From: Anaerolineales bacterium UBA7227
Lineage (GTDB): Bacteria > Chloroflexota > Anaerolineae > Anaerolineales > Villigracilaceae
Assembly (NCBI GenBank): GCA_002473085.1
Contig: DKTP01000182.1
Location: forward strand, 18,157-36,766
Length of the DNA: 18,610 nt
Reading direction: 5' to 3'
Part shown: piece by piece, positions 7,513-15,500 of the stretch
How the letters are laid out: each line of letters begins with the position of its first letter
Position numbering within the stretch: the first letter of the stretch is position 1
Notes under the pieces: generated by a model
Database searches by the model: none
The model's input: only the letters and a program-made list of their open reading frames with translations
Told to the model about the DNA's origin: nothing
Translations under genes and position numbers: made by a program

Positions 7513-9324
7513 ATGGAAATCAAAGACCTGATCCTGCTGATGTTACGCAACATCCGGACCATTGCGATGGGGCTGATCCTGGGAATGGCGCTCGGATTCT
7601 GGATCGCCCGCGTGCAAACGCCGGTTTATGAAGCGAACGCCAAAGTGTTCGTGAGCCGGGCGCGCCAGCCGGTCGCCGTAGACCCGCTGTCGCTGAGCGA
7701 CGAGCAATTGCTGGCGATCAACCTGCACCTGGCGAAGTCCCGGCAGACGCTGGGCGAAGTTTCAGAGCAACTGGGAAGCGCGGTGAACGCGGACGCGGTC
7801 CAGGCGGAGGCGATCCCCAACACGCTGATCATCCAGATCAGGGCGCAGGACGCCGATCCGCAGCGGGCGGCCGCGATCGTCAACCTGCTGGTGCAGGCGC
7901 TCATCCGGCAAAGCGACGCGCTTTTATCCGCGCGCTACATGGAGCTGGAAAGCGCCATCACGGAACAGATGGGACAGGTGCAGGAGCAGATTGACGGGCT
8001 GCAAGCCCACATCGAACAGGTCAACGAAACCGGGCTCCAGGAGCAATTGGCGCAGGTCAACCGGCAGATCGAACAATTAAAGACGGAAATCGCCTCGCTG
8101 GAACGGGACATCGCGGCCTTCCCCGACCTGCCCAACTCGCAGCAGCGCGCGGCCATCGCCGAAAAACGGGCGCAAGCGAACCAGCTCAACGCCCTGCTGG
8201 CGCTCTACCAGCAGGTCCAAACCAACCTGACGTTCATCGGGAAGCCCGGCCAAAGCGGAACCGGGCTGGAAAACCCCTCGCTGGCGCTCCTCCAATCCAC
8301 CTGGACTCTGTATCAACAGATCAATCTGACCCTGATCAACAATCGCGAAAACGCGCGGCTGGCGCGCGCACAGAATCAAAAGAACGTGATGCAGATCGTT
8401 CCCGCCGCGCCGCCCGAAAAACCGGTCCGTCCGTTGCCGACGCTCTATCTCCTGCTGGGCGGATTCGTGGGACTGGCCTTCGCAGCCGCCCTCGTCCTGA
8501 CCCTGGACCACTTCGACGATTCGATCAGGAAACCCCGGCAAGTGGAAGACGCGTTCGGCCTGCCCGTATTGGGAACGGTGAGCGACCGCCGCGGCGGAAG
8601 GGACGTCGTCGCGCTGAAGGATCCGCATTCGGTCGAATCCGACGCGTTCCGCGCCCTGGGCGCGAGCCTGGAAATCGTCGGCGCGGGAAAAAACATCCGC
8701 GCCGCCATGATCGCCAACGCGAATCCAAAGGACGCCAAAACGAGCATCGCCGCCAATTGGGCGGTCATCCACGCGCAACAGGGAAAACGGGTCATCCTCC
8801 TTGACGGGGATCTCAAGCGCCCGCACCTGCACCGTCTCTTCGGCCTGGAAAACAAAAAGGGACTGGCGGACCTCGCCGACGTCCAGCTGAACGTGAAAAG
8901 CGTCTGCGTTGCCGTGAAGGGCGTGGACGGTCTATCCCTGATCGCCGCCGGCGCGGCCAGCAGGGACTCGGTCGCGTGGCTGAACGCCGACAAATTGGAA
9001 CAGTTTCTCGGCAGTCTCAAGAACGCCGCCGAGTTGACGATTGTCAACGGCCCGTCCCTGGAAACAGCCGACGCGCAAATCCTGGCCTCCAAAGTGGACG
9101 CGGTTCTCCTGGTCGTCAGGCAGGGACACACCCGCGTCGAGACCGCGCAGACCGCCCTGGAAAGACTGCGCGTGATCGACGCCAACGTGATCGGCGTCAT
9201 CCTGGACGGCAGTCCGCGCGAACCCCGCTGGGAAGGGCGGGCCGCCGACTGGTTCAGGGAAAAATTCGGCAAACGCGGGAAAACCGAAAATCCAATGGCG
9301 TCTTCGTCAATTACGCTTCATTAA
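7513..9324 (+). CDS. Wzz/Wzc-like chain-length determinant with degenerate BY-kinase domain
   Basis: This encodes 603 residues. A membrane helix lies near residues 12-34 and a second near 309-331, with a periplasmic part between them that starts YEANAKVFVSRARQP and contains a long Gln/Glu-rich coiled coil (~140-240). This is the layout of polysaccharide co-polymerases that set chain length. After the second helix comes DDSIRKPRQVEDAFGLPVLG and a cytoplasmic BY-kinase-like ATPase domain. The Walker A' motif VILLDGDLKRPHLHRLFG (D431, D433) is intact. The Walker A region reads ANPKDAKTS (residues 403-411): Lys409 remains but both usual glycines are gone. The Walker B region reads LTIVNGPS, with Asn512 at the usual Asp. 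The tail has no tyrosine cluster. It is probably a pseudokinase that keeps the structural role. The next gene starts 213 bases downstream. Confidence 0.93.
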   Translation: MEIKDLILLMLRNIRTIAMGLILGMALGFWIARVQTPVYEANAKVFVSRARQPVAVDPLSLSDEQLLAINLHLAKSRQTLGEVSEQLGSAVNADAVQAEAIPNTLIIQIRAQDADPQRAAAIVNLLVQALIRQSDALLSARYMELESAITEQMGQVQEQIDGLQAHIEQVNETGLQEQLAQVNRQIEQLKTEIASLERDIAAFPDLPNSQQRAAIAEKRAQANQLNALLALYQQVQTNLTFIGKPGQSGTGLENPSLALLQSTWTLYQQINLTLINNRENARLARAQNQKNVMQIVPAAPPEKPVRPLPTLYLLLGGFVGLAFAAALVLTLDHFDDSIRKPRQVEDAFGLPVLGTVSDRRGGRDVVALKDPHSVESDAFRALGASLEIVGAGKNIRAAMIANANPKDAKTSIAANWAVIHAQQGKRVILLDGDLKRPHLHRLFGLENKKGLADLADVQLNVKSVCVAVKGVDGLSLIAAGAASRDSVAWLNADKLEQFLGSLKNAAELTIVNGPSLETADAQILASKVDAVLLVVRQGHTRVETAQTALERLRVIDANVIGVILDGSPREPRWEGRAADWFREKFGKRGKTENPMASSSITLH

Positions 9325-9537
9325 CCGTCCAGGCCGCGACGCGCGCGGAACGCGAAACACAGAGGGAATCTAATCCAGCCTGAAAGTCAATCAGAATCCG
9401 AAATCCAACTGCGCAGGGCATTCCCTGTAAAAGCGGGCCGATCGTTCACGCTCCTGAACGAGGCCTTGATCCCTGGAGGAGAAATGAACGCCCGATTCCT
9501 GGATCGTTTTTCAACTCTTTTTTCCCGGAGGAACACC
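9325..9537 (+). promoter_or_regulatory. Intergenic leader with two small hairpins and a possible alternative start
   Basis: This 213-base gap has two small inverted repeats: CAGGG/CCCTG around a 4-base loop (9414-9427) and a 7-bp stem around CGTTCA/TGAACG (9442-9461). Neither is followed by a T run, so they are not classical terminators. A first site GGAGGAG at 9475-9481 precedes an ATG at 9484, which is in frame with the giant gene but only 2 bases away. A better-spaced GGAGGA lies at 9527-9532 before the ATG at 9538. I see no convincing -35/-10 promoter. Confidence 0.4.
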
Positions 9538-12500
9538 ATGAAAACTAGAAATGGAAAAATCCCGTTCGCGCCCGTCGTCCGGTTCATCGTCATGCTGATG
9601 ATCCTGTCCGGGCTGCTGGCGGGCGCCGGGGCCGACCCGGCGCAAGCCGCCCCCAGCGACCGCACCATCTCTGGTAACGCCGGCACGAGCAACGCTGTTT
9701 TGACTTATTCCGGCACTACAAGCGGATCGGTCACCGCCAATTGGCTGGGGAGCTATTGGATCACCGTTCCAAACGGCTGGTCCGGCACGGTGACGCCGTC
9801 CAAGCCCGGCTACACCTTCTCGCCTGCCAGCCGGACCTACACCAACCTCTCCAGCAGCCAATACTTTCAGAACTACACCGCCTCCACGTTGACCACCTAC
9901 ACGATCAGCGGCAACGCCGGAAGCGCCAACGCGACGATCGCGTACACGGGCGGTTCCACCACCGCGAATAGTTCGGGGAACTACTCGTTCACGGTCACGA
10001 CGGGCTGGTCCGGCACGGTGACGCCGTCCAAGACCGGCTACACTTTCTCGCCGTCCAGCCGCGCCTACTCCAACGTTCAGGCCAACCAGACCGCGCAAAA
10101 CTACACCGCCGCGGCCGTCAATTACGCCATCAGCGGCAGCGTGGGGACGGCCGGCGCGGGCGCGACCCTGACTTACGCCGGCGGCTCGACCACCGCCGAC
10201 GGGTCGGGCGGCTACTCGTTTAACGTGCCGCACGGCTGGTCTGGCACGGTGACGCCGTCCAAGACCGGTTACGCGTTTTCGCCGCCCAACCGGAGTTACA
10301 CCAACGTCGCCGGCAACCAGGCCAACCAGGACTACACGGCCTCGCTCGCCAACGTCACCATCTCTGGCAACGCCGGCACGGGCAATGTCGTGTTGAGTTA
10401 CACAGACGGGAGCCCGAAAACCGCCACGGCGAACAGTTCAGGAGCGTACTCCTTCGAGGTCTCCTACAACTGGTCCGGCACGGTCACGCCTTCGAAGTCC
10501 GGTTTCTTCTTCTCGCCAGCCACCCGGACCTACGTCAACGTGACCGCCAACCAGACCGCGCAGAACTACGCCGCCGCGCCGAACGCGTTCACCTTCGCGT
10601 CCATGGGCGACGCGCATTCCGAGGTCGCCTACTTCACCGCCACCGCCACCCAAATGGCGTCCCTGAACCCGGCCTTCGTCCTCTTTAACGGCGATCTGGA
10701 AAATGACGGCGTAGTCAACGCCGACATGGACTCGATGATCAACGTCCTGAAGAACACTGGCCTGTTCAACAAAACCTTCCTGGTGCGCGGCAATCACGAC
10801 AACCAAGCGCCAGGCAGCGCGGCGCTTTGGGAAGCCTACTTTGAAATGCCCGCCAACGCCAGAACCCTGCCGCCGTACGCGAGGAACTACGTCTCGCTCG
10901 ACGCCAATTCGGACTACCTGAACTACAGTTTCGAATATGGGAACTCCATCTTCATCGGGCTGGACGTTCCGGGCGATATCGACCTGCTGACGACCAGCCA
11001 ATTGAACTTCCTGGACGCGCGCCTAACCTACGCGGAAAGCCAGGGGCTGACGCACGCCTTCGTCTACTTCCACGGCTCCGAATACTGCACAGAAAGCGTC
11101 CACTGCACCTGCGCCGGCCGGACCAACACCGCCTGCACCCCGCCGGACCTGATGACGCTCTTCAACGAGCATCCCATCGTCACCGCGACCATCCATGGAC
11201 ACGAACATCTCCTATCGTGGACGCACATGGACGGCACGCGCGTCTCGGGGTTGACGCACAGCTACGAGATGTTCATCTCATCCCCATCCGGCGGCGCCAC
11301 ATACAACGAATACGTCTTCCCCGAACGCCTGGACTACTTCTATCCCGACATGGCCGGCGCTCAGGGATTCGCCGCCATCAGCGTCAACGGTCCTACATTT
11401 ACGTACAGCATCTACAAAAACGGCTCCACTAGCCCGGTCTGGTCGCGGACCTTTACGAAGAACAACACCGCCCCGACCATTTCCGACATCGCCGACAAAA
11501 CCACCGACGAGGATACTGCCACCGGCGACATTCCGTTCACCATCGGCGACGCGGAAACCAACCCGGCATACCTGCTCGTCACCGTCGATTCCTCGAACGC
11601 GGCGCTGGTCCCGAGCGGGAACATCGTCCCGGGCGGGAGCGGCGCGAACCGCACGCTGAACATCACGCCCGCCGCCAACCAGTACGGCGCGGCCACCATC
11701 ACCGTCTCCGTGAGCGACGGGACCGCGACCGTCAACGACTCGTTCCTGTTAACCGTCAACTCGGTCAACGACGCGCCGGTCGCGGATCCACAACACGTCA
11801 GTACGCCATGGCAGGCCCCCGTGGACATCACCCTGACCGGTTCGGACGTGGAGAACAGCCCGCTCGCCTTCGTCATCGTGGACGAACCCTCGCATGGCAG
11901 CCTGAGCGGCAGCGGCGCCACGCGCACCTACACTCCAGACGCCGAGTACTCCGGCACAGACAGCTTCACGTTCAAGGCCAATGACGGCGAGACGGACGGC
12001 CCGCCGGCCACAGTGACCATCAGCGTCACCGCGCACGCCATTTCGGGGAACACCGGCGTCGGCGGCGTGACGCTGAGCTACGAAGACGTCATACCAAAAA
12101 CCGTCACGTCGGACGGCTCGGGCGCGTACTCGATCCAGGTCCCCGCAAACTGGTCCGGCACGGTCACGCCTTCCAAGACCGGGTACGATTTCTCCCCCGT
12201 CAGCATGACCTACGCCAACGTCCTGTCGGACCTGAGCGGACAGAATTACGCCGCCATCGGCCTGACCCTGACGATCTCCGGGAACACGGGGAGCGCGGGC
12301 GTGACCCTCAGCTACACCGACGGGACGCCAAAAACCGTCACGTCGGACGAGGTCGGCAATTATTCCTTCCAGGTTCCGTACAACTGGTCGGGAATCGTCA
12401 CGCCCTCGCTGAGCGGGTATGGATTCAAGCCCGCCACTCGGACCTATACCAATATCGTCGCAAACCAGCATGCCCAAAACTACGTCACGACCACCAGCCG

Positions 12501-15500
12501 GGTGTACTACGTGGACAAGACGAACCCGGCCTGTACGGATACCGGCCAGGTCGGTTCGATGGCGGTTCCCTTCTGCACCATCGGGAGAGGCGCCTACCTG
12601 GCGACCGCCGGACAGATCGTGCATGTCCTGCACGGCACGTACGCAGAGACGATCTTCCCGAATAACAGCGGCACGGCGGAGAATCCCATCACCTATTGGG
12701 CGGACCCCGGCGTTGTCGTCACCGGGACCGCGCCCGGGACCGGGTTCGGCGCGGCGTTCGGAATCTCGACGAAGAGTTACATCGTCGTCGAGGGCTTCAC
12801 GATTGACCAAACCTGGTACAAAGGCATTTACGTGGACGCCTCGCACCACATCACCCTCCTGAACAACCACGTCAGCCGCGCCGGGATCACGTCGCCGACG
12901 CATCCCTACGAGCAGGGCATTTACCTGAGAAACACCAGTTACTCCACCATCACCGGCAACGTCACCGATTACAACACCTGCATCGGCATCCGCGTGGTCG
13001 GCGGCGATCACAACCTCATCAGCAACAACATCTCGTTCGAGAACTTCTCGGAGATCGAGACCGACGCCGCCGGGATCGAACTGACCGGCAGCGACTACAA
13101 CACGGTGATCAACAACGTCACCTACAGCAACGAGGACTCCGGGATCAACGTGTATTACTGGGACAGCGAAAACAAGGCCTCCACGTACAACCTGATCATC
13201 GGAAACCTGACCTACGAAAACGGCGACCACGGCATTGACGTCAACCAATCGCCATACAACATCATCGTCGGCAACACCGTCCAGGGCAACGGCACGGTTG
13301 GGGTCAACCTGGAGGGCAACACGGCGGCCACCGGTTCGTTCGGCGGAGTCGTCGTCAACAACATCCTCTCCGAAAACGGGACCATGCCCCCGGCGGGTTC
13401 CTGGGGCGGCAACCTGCGCGTGGACAAGAACTCCATCGCCGACGCGAACATTGACTACAACCTCTTCCACCGCACAGACGCCACCGTTCAGATCATCTGG
13501 AACGACCTCGGCTACATCTCCCTGGCTGCGTTCCATGCGATCGTGCCGACGCAGGAGGTACACGGTTTGGAGGGCAACCCGCTCTTCGTGTCGCCCGTCG
13601 CGCCCGTCCTGCGGCAGACCGGCATCCCCTACAACGGACTCGGCATTGTAGGCGACTACTACCTCAAGCCCGGCTCGCCCGCCATCGACAGCGCCAACTC
13701 CGACGCCCCCAACGCCTCCCTCACAGACATCATGGGCAACGCGCGCGTGGACGATCCCGCCACCCCCAACACCGGCGCGGGAGTCCGCGTCTATGACGAT
13801 CGCGGCGCGTTCGAATTCCTGCCGCTCGGCCAATCCCTGCCGGTCGTCTCCACCCAGGCTGTCAGCGGCATCACCACCGCCGCCGCAGTCGGCAACGGCT
13901 CCATCGAAGCAACCGGCGAACCGCTTCCCACCCAGCACGGCGTGGTCTGGAGCGTCTCGCCAGACCCGACCCTTGCGGACAACAAAACCACCGAAGGCCC
14001 GGTGGACGGGACCGGCGCGTTCACCAGCGCCATCACCGGCCTCACGCCGGGGACGCTGTACCACGTCCGCGCCTACGCCACCAACGCGGCCGGCACAGTC
14101 TACGGCCAGGACGTCACGTTTACGGCCTACCAACTGCCCGCCGTCACCACGCAGGCCGTGAGCGACATTACCGCCTCCACTGCCACCGGCAACGGGAACA
14201 TCGCCGCGCTCGGCGTACCGAATCCCACCCAGCACGGCATGGTGTGGAGCCTCTCCCCCAACCCAACCCTCTCGGATAACAAGACCCTCGACGGTCCGGC
14301 GGACGCGACCGGCGCGTTCGTCAGCGCCATCACCGGACTCACGCCGGGGACGCTGTACCACGTCCGCGCCTACGCCACCAACGCGGCCGGCACGGTCTAC
14401 GGAAACGACGTGGTCTTCACCGCCCATCAACTGCCCACAGTCACAACCCAGGCCGTGGACGACATCGCCACCACGACCGCCACCGGCAACGGGAACATCG
14501 CCGCGCTCGGCGTACCGAATCCCACCCAGCACGGCGTAGTGTGGAGCCTCTCCCCCAACCCAACCCTCTCGGACGACAAAACCGCCGACGGGCCCGTGAA
14601 CGCGACCGGCGCGTTTACCAGTTCCATGACCAACCTCATGCCGGGGACGCTGTACTACGTCCGCGCCTACGCCACCAACGCGGCTGGCACAGTCTACGGC
14701 GAGGAAGTCGCCTTCACCACCCTGCTCGCGCCCACCGTCACCACGCAAACGGCGACAGACATCACCACCTCCGCCGCCACCGGTCACGGCAACATCACCG
14801 CGTTCGGCACGTACGCCCCCACCCAGCATGGCGTGGTCTGGAGCGTCTCGCCCAACCCGACCCTCGCGGATAACAAGACCACCGAGGGCCCGGTCAGCGA
14901 AACGGGCGCCTTCGCCAGCGCCATCACCGGTCTCACGCCGGGCGTCACCTACCACGTCCGCGCCTACGCCACCAGCGCCGCCGGCACATCCTACGGCGAA
15001 GACGTGACCTTCACCGCGCACATCGTTCCCACCGTCACCACGCAGGCCGTCTCCTCCATCGGGACCGCCACCGCCGTCGGCAACGGGACCATCCTCTCGC
15101 TCGGCGTCCCGAACCCGACCCAGCACGGCGTGGTCTGGAGCCTATTGCCGAACCCCACGCTCGCGGATAGCCACACCGCCGACGGCGACGTGATCGCGAC
15201 GGGCGCCTTCACCAGCAGCATCACCGGCCTCACGCCGGGCATGCTCTACCACGTCCGCGCCTACGCCGCCAACGCGGCTGGCGTCGCCTATGGCGAAGAT
15301 GTGACCTTCACCGCCCTGCCGTCCGTCACCGGCACGACCACCCCCAACGCCGACGCCGGCGCGGGGAGCAACACGCCGGTCGCGGGCAAAGCCGACTGGG
15401 CCAACCCCGGCTTCATCACCGCCGACGACGCGAAATACGCCAGCGCCACGCTCAGCGGAGCCACCCTGAGTTCCGCCTACCTGAAAGGGACCGACTATGG

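Noticed and set aside
9414..9461. Small hairpins considered as an intrinsic terminator
   Set aside because: Stems are only 5-7 bp and no T run follows.
11749..15126. A 1,125-residue open frame on the minus strand
   Set aside because: It lies wholly inside the well-supported giant gene, is rich in Gly, Arg, Asp and Val with no known domain, and mirrors its repeats. GC-rich, stop-poor codon use on the + strand explains it.
13837..15321. Tandem repeats considered as a CRISPR array
   Set aside because: The 297-bp units are continuous coding sequence with no spacers.
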